From positions 1 to 7,254 of the forward strand of contig JBEVKF010000092.1 in the NCBI GenBank assembly GCA_040509755.1: a DNA stretch of 7,254 nucleotides, given 5' to 3'. The position numbers were made by a program, and so were the translations under genes. This stretch comes from JACVRW01 sp040509755. GTDB taxonomy: Bacteria > Actinomycetota > Thermoleophilia > Solirubrobacterales > Thermoleophilaceae. Of the stretch, positions 1-5,506 are shown piece by piece (position 1 is the first letter of the stretch; the number at the start of each line of letters is the position of its first letter). Under the pieces are notes generated by a model. It saw only the letters and a list, made by a program, of their open reading frames with translations. It was not told the DNA's origin and did not search any database.

Positions 1-244
1 CGCGGATCGACCACTCCACATGCAGCGAGTTCGGCAGCGAGATGTAGACCGCGTCGACCTCGGGATCGGCGAGTAGGTCCTCGTAGGAGCCGTGCGCCCG
101 CTCGATTCCGAGCTCGGCGGCCTGGGCCTGGGCCCGCGCAAGATCGCGCGATGCGACCGCCGAGAGCTCGACCTCGTCGACCAGCTGCGCCCCCGCCGCG
201 AGCTTCTCGTTGATGCGCGCGGTGGAGAGAAGGCCCAGCCTCAC
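1..244 (-). CDS. Gfo/Idh/MocA-family NAD(P)-dependent oxidoreductase (N-terminal part, cut by window edge)
   Basis: The 81 visible codons form the start of a Rossmann-fold sugar oxidoreductase. After the initiator come RLGLLSTARIN (the nucleotide-binding turn, Ser where many relatives have Gly), VELSAVASRDLARAQ (second beta strand and helix), GSYEDLLADPEVDAVYISLPNSLH and EWSIR. The DPEVDAVYI-LPNSLH stretch is characteristic of the family; the catalytic EKP motif would lie just beyond the window. The GTG start at 244 overlaps the permease stop (GTGA) and has no clear Shine-Dalgarno sequence, so translation is probably coupled to the permease. Such enzymes oxidise or reduce sugars, polyols or dihydrodiols with NAD(P) in the cytoplasm. 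Its place at the end of a xylose-type uptake operon makes a sugar dehydrogenase such as NADP-dependent xylose 1-dehydrogenase plausible, but the substrate is an inference. Confidence 0.88.
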   Translation of the reverse strand, partial: MRLGLLSTARINEKLAAGAQLVDEVELSAVASRDLARAQAQAAELGIERAHGSYEDLLADPEVDAVYISLPNSLHVEWSIR

Positions 245-1485
245 GCTCTACCGGACTGGGTCTGCCGCCTCCGGGACAGGGAGTCGACCGTGACGGCGAG
301 CAGCAGCACGCCTCCGGTGATCACGAACTTCTCGCCCGAGCCGAGCCCGAGCAGGCCCAGCCCGTTGTCGATCGAGGCGATCACGAGCGCTCCGAGGAGC
401 GCGCTCTTGATGTGCCCGATGCCGCCGAACAGCGAGGTGCCCCCGATCACCGCCGCGGCGATCGAGTAGAGCAGGATCTCGCCGCCGCCTGCGCCGGTGT
501 CGACCGAGCGCAGCCGCGAGGCGAGTACCAGGCCGCCGACCGCCGCCATGAACGAGCAGATCGCGAAGCACATGATCTTGATGCGGTCCACGTTGACGCC
601 GGCCCGACGCGCGGCCTCGGCGCTGCCGCCGACCGCATACACGTAGCGCCCGAAGCGCGTGCGCCCCAGCACGAACCCCCAGAAGAGCAGGAAGAAGCCG
701 ACGAGCAGGAATACGTAGGGAATGCCGCGGTCCTCGTTGGCCACCCAGACCACGATGCCGAGCGTGAGCGCCAGGAACCCGATCCGCAGCCCGATCAGGC
801 TGAGCGGGTCGTGGTCCAGCTCGGCGCGGCGGCGCACGCGTACCTCGTTCAGCTGGATCGCGGCGTAGATCACCACCGCCACCACCCAGAGGATCCACGA
901 AGTGGCCTCGGGCAGGAAGTCGTTGGCCAGGCCGATCATGAAGTCGTCCTGGAGCACGATCGTCCCGCGGCTGCCTATCAACAGCAGCACCACGCCGTTC
1001 CAGGCGATCAGCCCGGCGAGCGTGACGACGAACGAGGGAATCCCGATCTTCGTGATGATCAGCCCGTGGAAGGTGCCGATCGCAATGCCCGAGCCGAGCG
1101 CAAGCGCGATCGCGATCGGCGTGGCGACCTCGTTGCCGTCGGGAATCAGCAGGACGGCTGCGATCACGCCCGCCACGCCCGAGACATAGCCCACCGACAG
1201 GTCGATCTCGCCGAGCAGCAGCACGAACACGATCCCCATCGCGATCGTCGTGTAGGCCGCCGACTGCACGATCAGGTTGACGAAGTTGCCGGCGGTGAGG
1301 AAGCGGTCGTTCTGGCTCTGGAAGACGATCGCGATGATGACCAGGCCGAGGATGATCGGCAGCGATCCGAGCTGGCCCGAGCGGACGTCGGTCCACCATT
1401 CGCGCGCCGCTCCGGCCAGGCCGCCGCTCTCGGTGGACGACGGCGCGGGCGCGCCCGAGGGCGCGGTGGGCGCCGCGGTGCTCAT
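241..1485 (-). CDS. xylH: XylH-type sugar ABC transporter permease
   Basis: A 414-residue inner-membrane permease of the CUT2 (ribose/xylose) ABC family, which forms the channel for a monosaccharide. Hydrophobic segments lie near residues 42-56, 75-92, 100-115, 122-140, 150-171, 196-211, 234-249, 256-274, 303-323, 337-353, 361-382 and 386-400. The family motif GEIDLSVG sits at 92-99. GRYVYAVGGSAEAARRAGVN (279-298), with the following helix, is the usual ATPase-coupling region. A basic cytoplasmic loop (VRVRRR, 216-221), then a helix and RGIP (253-256), is the layout I associate with XylH rather than RbsC. The N-terminal 25 residues are Ala/Pro/Ser-rich and probably disordered. The ATG at 1485 is preferred over upstream in-frame starts because it follows AGGAGG by 7 nt and overlaps the ATPase stop (ATGA). 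Its 3' end overlaps the oxidoreductase gene by 4 bp. The family is secure; xylose specificity rests on the receptor gene. Confidence 0.92.
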   Translation of the reverse strand: MSTAAPTAPSGAPAPSSTESGGLAGAAREWWTDVRSGQLGSLPIILGLVIIAIVFQSQNDRFLTAGNFVNLIVQSAAYTTIAMGIVFVLLLGEIDLSVGYVSGVAGVIAAVLLIPDGNEVATPIAIALALGSGIAIGTFHGLIITKIGIPSFVVTLAGLIAWNGVVLLLIGSRGTIVLQDDFMIGLANDFLPEATSWILWVVAVVIYAAIQLNEVRVRRRAELDHDPLSLIGLRIGFLALTLGIVVWVANEDRGIPYVFLLVGFFLLFWGFVLGRTRFGRYVYAVGGSAEAARRAGVNVDRIKIMCFAICSFMAAVGGLVLASRLRSVDTGAGGGEILLYSIAAAVIGGTSLFGGIGHIKSALLGALVIASIDNGLGLLGLGSGEKFVITGGVLLLAVTVDSLSRRRQTQSGRA

Positions 1486-2267
1486 GCCACCACCTCCTCG
1501 GCCCCGGTGTCGAGGCCGGGCACCTTGGAGAGCGTCCCGGCGGTGATGGCGTGGACCACCTCCTGTTCGGTCGTCTCGGTGCGCTTGAACTCGGCCACGT
1601 TCTGACCCAGGCGCAGCACCATGATGTGGTCTGCCACCTCGAAGATGTCGTGCAGGTTGTGGGAGATGATGACCACGCCCAGCCCCTGTTCGGAGAGCCG
1701 CTTGACCAGGTCGAGGACCTGGCGCGTCTGGGCCACGCCGAGCGCCGCAGTGGGCTCGTCGAGGATGACCAGCTTGGAGTTCCACATGACCGCCTTGGCC
1801 ACGGCCACCGACTGGCGCTGGCCGCCCGAGAGTCCGGCAACGGTCTGGCGCACGCTTCGGATAGTCGTTACCGAGAGCGTCTTGAGCGTGTCGCGCGCGC
1901 GAGCCTCCATCTTGGTCTCGTCGAGCGTGTGTAGTGCCTCGAGCTCCTCGCGGCCGAGGAACATGTTCTGGACCACGTCGAGGTTGTCGGCGAGGGCGAG
2001 GTCCTGGTAGACGACCTCGATGCCGAGTTTCGCGGCCTCGCGCGGGTGGGTGATGTGCACGGGCTTGCCGTCGTAGAAGATCTCACCACCGTCGATGCGG
2101 TAGATGCCGGCCACGCACTTGATCAGCGTTGACTTGCCTGCGCCGTTGTCGCCGACGAGCGCGGTCACGCACCCAGGCGGCACTTTGAAATCGACCTCGT
2201 GCAGGGCCACGACGGCACCGAAGTGCTTGCTCACGCCGCGCAGCTCGAGAAGCGGTGTCTCGCTCAT
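1482..2267 (-). CDS. Sugar ABC transporter ATP-binding protein, single nucleotide-binding domain
   Basis: A 261-residue ABC ATPase that powers the sugar permease at the cytoplasmic face. It shows Walker A GDNGAGKST (39-47), Q-loop Gln88 in VVYQDLAL, the signature LSGGQ (146-150), Walker B LVILDEP (166-172) and H-loop His203 in IISHNLHD. The D-loop region reads TAALGVAQT, as in CUT2 sugar ATPases. E. coli XylG and RbsA carry two such domains in about 500 residues, whereas this protein has one and must work as a homodimer, like the FrcA type. I therefore give no xylG symbol. An in-frame ATG lies 10 codons further upstream, but the ATG at 2267 follows a GAGAGG ribosome binding site by 5 nt and puts the homologous MSETPLLELRGVSKHFG segment at the N-terminus. 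The stop overlaps the permease start. It lies 90 bp after the receptor gene, across a stem-loop. Confidence 0.94.
   Translation of the reverse strand: MSETPLLELRGVSKHFGAVVALHEVDFKVPPGCVTALVGDNGAGKSTLIKCVAGIYRIDGGEIFYDGKPVHITHPREAAKLGIEVVYQDLALADNLDVVQNMFLGREELEALHTLDETKMEARARDTLKTLSVTTIRSVRQTVAGLSGGQRQSVAVAKAVMWNSKLVILDEPTAALGVAQTRQVLDLVKRLSEQGLGVVIISHNLHDIFEVADHIMVLRLGQNVAEFKRTETTEQEVVHAITAGTLSKVPGLDTGAEEVVA
1493..1498 (-). promoter_or_regulatory. Ribosome binding site of the xylH-type permease gene
   Basis: AGGAGG on the minus strand, 7 nt before the ATG at 1485, embedded in the last codons of the ATPase gene. Together with the ATGA overlap it decides the permease start against upstream in-frame alternatives and implies coupled translation. 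Confidence 0.8.
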
Positions 2268-2310
2268 CCAGTCCTCTCTCCAGAATCGGGCCCGCACTCT
2301 ACGCCGAGTG

Positions 2311-2339
2311 GCCCCGGGGCGTCGGAGACGCCCCGGGGC
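2311..2339 (-). promoter_or_regulatory. Perfect 13-bp stem-loop between receptor and ATPase genes
   Basis: GCCCCGGGGCGTC (2311-2323) and its exact reverse complement (2327-2339) are separated by three bases, so the transcript can fold a 13-bp G/C-dominated hairpin 18 bp after the receptor stop. No U-run follows on the minus strand, so it is not a standard intrinsic terminator. In binding-protein operons such intercistronic hairpins often protect the receptor mRNA from 3' decay or stop some transcripts, giving more receptor than permease. That role is inferred here. Each arm also contains the self-complementary GCCCCGGGGC. Confidence 0.75.
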
Positions 2340-2357
2340 ACGCGACGGCTGAACCTA

Positions 2358-3467
2358 TTAGACCCCCAGCTCCTCGCACTTCTGCGCGAGCTTCCCGGCG
2401 CAGATGTCCTCCTTGGTCGGGTAGTCGGGGTTGCCGATGTACTCGCCGATGTTGTCCTTGGTCACGGGGACCGGCTCGAGCAGGACGCTCGGGACCTCCT
2501 TGGTCCCGTTGTCGATCGGCACTGTGTCCGCATCGGGCGTCTTGCCGTTGGCGAGCGCGATGGCCAGGTCAGCGGCGGCCTGGGCCTCCTTCTCGATCGC
2601 CTTGTAGACGGTCATGCACTGATCGCCGTTGACGATGTTCTGGATGCCCTCGAGCGTGGCATCCTGACCCGTCACCGGGATCTGCGGCAGCTTGCGCTGC
2701 TTGATCGCCGAGATGGCGGCGTTGCCGAGGCCGTCGTTGGCCGCGAGCACGCCGTCGATCTTGTTGTCCGCCTTCTGCAACATCTGCTCGAAGATCGTCA
2801 GTGCCTGCTGGTTGTCCCAGTCGGGCACGGACTGATCGTCGACCTCGGTCCAGTCACCCGAGTCGAACTTCGGGTTGATGACCGAGTCGTAGCCGTTCTT
2901 GAACAGGGTCGCGTTGTTGTCGGTGGGCGAACCGTTCAGGACGGCCACTTGGGCGTCCGCCTTGTTGCCCAGGCAGTCCACGAGGCCCTGGCCCTGCAGC
3001 TCTCCGACCTTCTCGTTGTCGAACGAGACGTAGTAGTCCGTCGCGTCGGTGTCGAGTGTCAGGCGGTCGTAGTCGATCACCTTCACGCCCTGCGACTTGG
3101 CGTTGGCGGCAATCGCGGCGCCCGAGCCGGAGTCGAGGTTCACCAGCAGGATCACGCTCGCGCCGTTGGTAATGGCCTGCTCGGCCTGCTGGGTCTGGGT
3201 CGCCTTGTCGCCCTCGGCGTTTTGGATGTCCGAGTCAACGCCGGCGTCGTCGAACGCCTTCTTCAAGGCCGGCCGATCGACCGTCTCCCAGCGGACCGAG
3301 GACTGCGAGTCCGGCAGCAGCACCGCGACCTTAGGAGTCTCGCCGCCGCTGTCGCCGCCGCCGCTGTCGCCTCCGCCGTCGTCATCGTCATCGCCACAGG
3401 CGGCAAATCCGCTCATGGCCAGGACGCCGGCCGCAGCCAGCGCCCAAAAAGTGTTCCTCTTCCTCAC
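2358..3467 (-). CDS. xylF: XylF-type sugar-binding lipoprotein of an ABC transporter
   Basis: A 369-residue extracytoplasmic sugar receptor. The N-terminus is a lipoprotein signal: MRKRN, a hydrophobic core (WALAAAGVLAMSGF) and a lipobox ending at Cys24 (FAAC), followed by an Asp/Gly/Ser-rich tether (25-44). The mature part matches E. coli XylF in several blocks: YDRL (133-136), FDNEKVGELQ (149-158), GSPTDNNATLFKNG (179-192), AANDG (242-246), GQDA (267-270) and MTVYK (285-289). From memory of the E. coli structure, the xylose-contacting residues correspond here to Arg59, Asp134, Arg135, Asp183, Asn185, Trp217, Asn244, Asp269 and Lys289, all conserved. The GTG start at 3467 is chosen because it follows GGAGG by 8 nt and begins directly at the signal peptide; an in-frame ATG 44 codons upstream lies inside the ROK gene and would add a non-signal leader. 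The likely ligand is D-xylose or a similar aldose. Confidence 0.93.
   Translation of the reverse strand: MRKRNTFWALAAAGVLAMSGFAACGDDDDDGGGDSGGGDSGGETPKVAVLLPDSQSSVRWETVDRPALKKAFDDAGVDSDIQNAEGDKATQTQQAEQAITNGASVILLVNLDSGSGAAIAANAKSQGVKVIDYDRLTLDTDATDYYVSFDNEKVGELQGQGLVDCLGNKADAQVAVLNGSPTDNNATLFKNGYDSVINPKFDSGDWTEVDDQSVPDWDNQQALTIFEQMLQKADNKIDGVLAANDGLGNAAISAIKQRKLPQIPVTGQDATLEGIQNIVNGDQCMTVYKAIEKEAQAAADLAIALANGKTPDADTVPIDNGTKEVPSVLLEPVPVTKDNIGEYIGNPDYPTKEDICAGKLAQKCEELGV
3341..3370 (-). repeat. Exact 15-bp tandem duplication in the receptor tether
   Basis: CGCCGCCGCTGTCGC occurs twice head to tail (3341-3355 and 3356-3370). On the minus strand it encodes repeated Gly/Asp/Ser units in the flexible linker after lipobox Cys24 of the sugar-binding protein. 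It keeps the frame and probably only sets tether length. Confidence 0.8.
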
Positions 3468-3473
3468 GTGTGT

Positions 3474-3480
3474 CTCCTCC
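3474..3480 (-). promoter_or_regulatory. Ribosome binding site fixing the xylF GTG start
   Basis: GGAGGAG on the minus strand, with 6 nt between its end and the GTG at 3467 (8 nt from the core GGAGG). It decides for the GTG over any upstream ATG and is among the strongest sites in the window, fitting high receptor synthesis. Confidence 0.85.
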
Positions 3481-3504
3481 TGGTTTGGGTTCCTTCGTTC
3501 CAAG

Positions 3505-4710
3505 TCATGCCGCGGCGCTCCCGGCCACGCGCGCGGCCACCTCGTGCTCGGACTGCATGAGCACGAGAGCGAGCGCGCCAAGCAAATTGGCCCGCTCACC
3601 CAGCTCTCCTGCGACGATCCGCAGCCCGCCCGCCGCAGCGGGGAGCGCGTCGCGCATGACGGCCTCCCGCAGCGGGTCGAGCAGCAGGTCGCCCGCCTCT
3701 CCCAGGTCGCCTCCGACGACCACCATCTCCGGACTGAACAGATTCACAAGCCCCGCCACCACGCTGCCCACCACCTGCCCGGCGTCGGCGATCGCCCGCC
3801 GGCAGCCGGGGTCGCCGTCCCTGGCAAAGTCGATGATCTGCCGGATGCTGATCTCGTCCTCGCGGCTCGCCTGTACCAGCTCCACGAGCGCCTGGCTCGA
3901 GGCGAGCGTTTCCAGGCAGCCGCGGTTGCCGCAGCGGCAGATCGGTCCCTGCGGGTCGACGACTACGTGGCCGATCTCGCCGGCGGTGCCGGCGTAGCCG
4001 CGGTACGGACGGCCGTCCACGACCATGCCCGCGCCGATCCCCGACGAGATCGAGACGTAGGTCGCGAAGCGGGCGTTTCGCCCGGCGCCCAAGGTGACCT
4101 CGGCGAGCGCGCCGCAGTTCGCGTCGTTGTCGACGTAGGTGGGCACCTGGAGGCGATCCTCGAGCTCCTTGGCGGCGTCGACGCCGGCCCAGCCGGGCAG
4201 CACGGCGGAGGGGTAGAGCGCGCCGCGCTCGTGGTCGATCGGACCGGCTAGCGCCATGCCGGCTCCGAGCACGCGGTCGCGGCCGATGTTCGCCTCGGCG
4301 AGGATGTGGTCGATGTTCGCGGCGGCGAGGTCGAGCGCGCCGGAGGAGTCGTGGTCGACGTCCCAGGATGCCCAGGCCTCCGCCAGCACCTCGCGCGAGA
4401 GGTCGGACACCGCGACGCCCACACGGTCGTGGTCGAAGTCCACGCCGACCGCCGCGCCGGCGGACGGATCGAGGGCGAGCAGAGTGGCCGGACGGCCGGG
4501 CTTGCCGTTGCCCGGGGTATCGCTTTCGCGCTCGGTCACGAGACCGCGCCGCTGGAGGTCCGCAACCAGGCTGGAGACCGTGGAGCGCGACAACCCTGTA
4601 CGGCGGGCCAGGTCTGCCCGGCTTGCCGTGCCGTTGATTCGCAGGAAATCCACGATCTTCAGGCGGTTGAGCTCGCGAAGTGAACTGAGGGAGCCGGAGC
4701 CCGTTGCCAT
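3505..4710 (-). CDS. ROK-family transcriptional regulator (XylR/NagC type)
   Basis: A 401-residue DNA-binding sugar sensor, the usual length for ROK repressors. Residues 10-60 form a winged helix-turn-helix (LNRLKIVDFL, then ASRADLARRTGLSRSTVSSL and a wing near RRGLVTE). Residues 85-400 form the ROK sugar-kinase-like fold. VDNDANCGALAE (193-204) is the ROK sugar-pocket strand, SSGIGAGMVVDG (222-233) is the phosphate-loop-like turn, and GEIGH (244-248) followed by CRCGNRGCLE (258-267) is the zinc-binding motif (His248, Cys258, Cys260, Cys265). The ATG at 4710 has a modest AGAGGG site 10 nt upstream. It is the first gene of the transporter operon, with the receptor gene 37 bp downstream, so it probably represses the operon and itself until the sugar is bound. 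Xylose as inducer is inferred from the neighbouring receptor. Activator or glucokinase roles are less likely, given the helix-turn-helix. Confidence 0.93.
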   Translation of the reverse strand: MATGSGSLSSLRELNRLKIVDFLRINGTASRADLARRTGLSRSTVSSLVADLQRRGLVTERESDTPGNGKPGRPATLLALDPSAGAAVGVDFDHDRVGVAVSDLSREVLAEAWASWDVDHDSSGALDLAAANIDHILAEANIGRDRVLGAGMALAGPIDHERGALYPSAVLPGWAGVDAAKELEDRLQVPTYVDNDANCGALAEVTLGAGRNARFATYVSISSGIGAGMVVDGRPYRGYAGTAGEIGHVVVDPQGPICRCGNRGCLETLASSQALVELVQASREDEISIRQIIDFARDGDPGCRRAIADAGQVVGSVVAGLVNLFSPEMVVVGGDLGEAGDLLLDPLREAVMRDALPAAAGGLRIVAGELGERANLLGALALVLMQSEHEVAARVAGSAAA

Positions 4711-4876
4711 CGACGGCTGACCCTCTCAGCCGCGGGGAGTTCTGTCAAGCCTCGGAGTAATACAGGGCCGGTTTGCGCATATTACGTTCGGGCTAAGGAA
4801 AAACTCATCTCAACAATTCACACTTGTCACATAGCGAACCCACGCGCGCGCCGCGGCCTCGTACGGTCGCCGGACT
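4711..4876. promoter_or_regulatory. Divergent intergenic region with candidate promoters and operator
   Basis: These 166 bp separate the ROK operon (minus) from the pilin-like gene (plus) and include the most A/T-rich stretch of the window (about 4757-4834). Visible elements are GTAATA (4757-4762) with its inverted copy TATTAC (4780-4785) 17 bp apart; ACAA (4813-4816) with TTGT (4824-4827) 7 bp apart; TCACA repeated at 4818-4822 and 4827-4831; and a consensus TTGACA on the minus strand (4743-4748) with no good -10 downstream of it. ROK repressors usually bind short A/T-rich inverted repeats, so the operator is probably here. No single promoter can be fixed by eye. Confidence 0.5.
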
Positions 4877-5332
4877 GTGCGCTCGCAGGCCGGACAAGCG
4901 ACGTTGGAGTGGGTGGGCCTGGTGCTGCTGGCCGCGCTCGTTCTCGGTGGCCTGGCGGCGTTCGCGGTGCCGGTCGCGGACCGCGGGCTGGGAACGGCGG
5001 TGGCGCAGCGGATCACGTGCGCGGCCCGGGGAGGGTGTGCCGGCGCGGCGGAGCGGACGGCTGCGCGGACGCGTGTTTCTGGACCGCTCGCAGCGGTTGC
5101 GCCGGCGCGGGGCCGGGCCCGGGCTCCCGCCTCCGCTCGGCGGCTTCCGCGCGAACGGCTGCGAGGACTGGCCAATGCCGGCAAGCGGCTATGGATCCTG
5201 TGCGTCGGCTGGGGCCGGTTGGTCTACGAGCGCGATCACCCGAGGGCGCCGAACGAAGCGATGCCGCTCGACGAGGTCGTGGAGATCGCCGACTCCTGCT
5301 TCAACCCGCTCGGGTTCCTGGGGATCGGGTAG
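4877..5332 (+). CDS. Small secreted or membrane protein with type IV pilin-like N-terminus
   Basis: A 151-residue protein of unknown function. It starts MRSQAG, then QATLEWVGLVLLAALVLGGLAAFAV, the arrangement of a class III (type IV pilin/Flp/TadE-like) signal: a short basic leader, Gly6 as the prepilin peptidase site, Glu at +5 of the mature chain and a hydrophobic helix (about 11-33). ITCAARGGC (46-54) follows the helix. Residues 58-100 are rich in Arg, Ala and Pro with looser codon choice. The C-terminal third (LWILCVGWGRLVYERDHP, then MPLDEVVEIADSCFNPLGFLGIG) looks folded, and two cysteines flank it. The GTG at 4877 is the only start that keeps the leader intact. No clear Shine-Dalgarno sequence precedes it, so it may be leaderless. 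From memory, similar N-termini occur in Thermoleophilia proteins. It is an orphan: no prepilin peptidase or secretion ATPase is in the window. Confidence 0.68.
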   Translation: MRSQAGQATLEWVGLVLLAALVLGGLAAFAVPVADRGLGTAVAQRITCAARGGCAGAAERTAARTRVSGPLAAVAPARGRARAPASARRLPRERLRGLANAGKRLWILCVGWGRLVYERDHPRAPNEAMPLDEVVEIADSCFNPLGFLGIG

Positions 5333-5334
5333 CG

Positions 5335-5502
5335 GTGCTCGCGCGCGTGCACGAGTGGGCAACCGCCGTCTGGGTAGCGCTGCTGTGCGGGTGCGGCTTC
5401 GGCTTCCTCGCGCGCGATCTCCTCGAGCTGGGCCAGCCGGCGGTCGCGGTCGTGTGGATCGCCGGCGCTCTGGTGCCCTTACTCGCGGGGCGGGCGCGGT
5501 GA
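5335..5502 (+). CDS. Small two-helix membrane protein, hypothetical
   Basis: A 55-residue protein read from a GTG two bases after the stop of the pilin-like gene. It has two hydrophobic helices, VWVALLCGCGFGFL (about 12-25) and AVAVVWIAGALVPLLAG (about 36-52), joined by a short charged turn (ARDLLELGQP) and ended by RAR. Third codon positions are strongly G/C, as in real genes here. The reading frame stays open far upstream in a different frame from the pilin-like gene, so the start is set by the tight spacing rather than a clear ribosome binding site; translational coupling is likely. It may be a partner of the preceding protein. I do not recognise a family, and a chance open frame cannot be excluded. 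Confidence 0.5.
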   Translation: MLARVHEWATAVWVALLCGCGFGFLARDLLELGQPAVAVVWIAGALVPLLAGRAR

Positions 5503-5506
5503 GCTC

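Noticed and set aside
248..1840. Long open frames overlapping the permease and ATPase genes on both strands (also 412-1605 plus)
   Set aside because: Arg/Pro/Gly/His-rich translations without domains, lying over genes with clear motifs; they are the usual by-product of high third-position GC.
2311..2339. Rho-independent terminator after the receptor gene
   Set aside because: The stem is ideal but no T-run follows on the transcribed strand, and the downstream ATPase and permease genes belong to the same unit, so full termination is unlikely.
2199..4251. Long plus-strand open frames opposite the receptor and ROK genes
   Set aside because: Low-complexity translations with no recognisable domain, opposite two genes with complete family motifs.
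4743..4748. TTGACA as a complete minus-strand promoter for the ROK operon
   Set aside because: No acceptable -10 hexamer lies 16-18 bp downstream (the positions read GAGGGT or similar), so it is recorded only as an element of the intergenic region.
4841..4854. CGCGCGCG run as a Z-DNA or repeat element
   Set aside because: Short alternating CG runs are expected by chance at this base composition.
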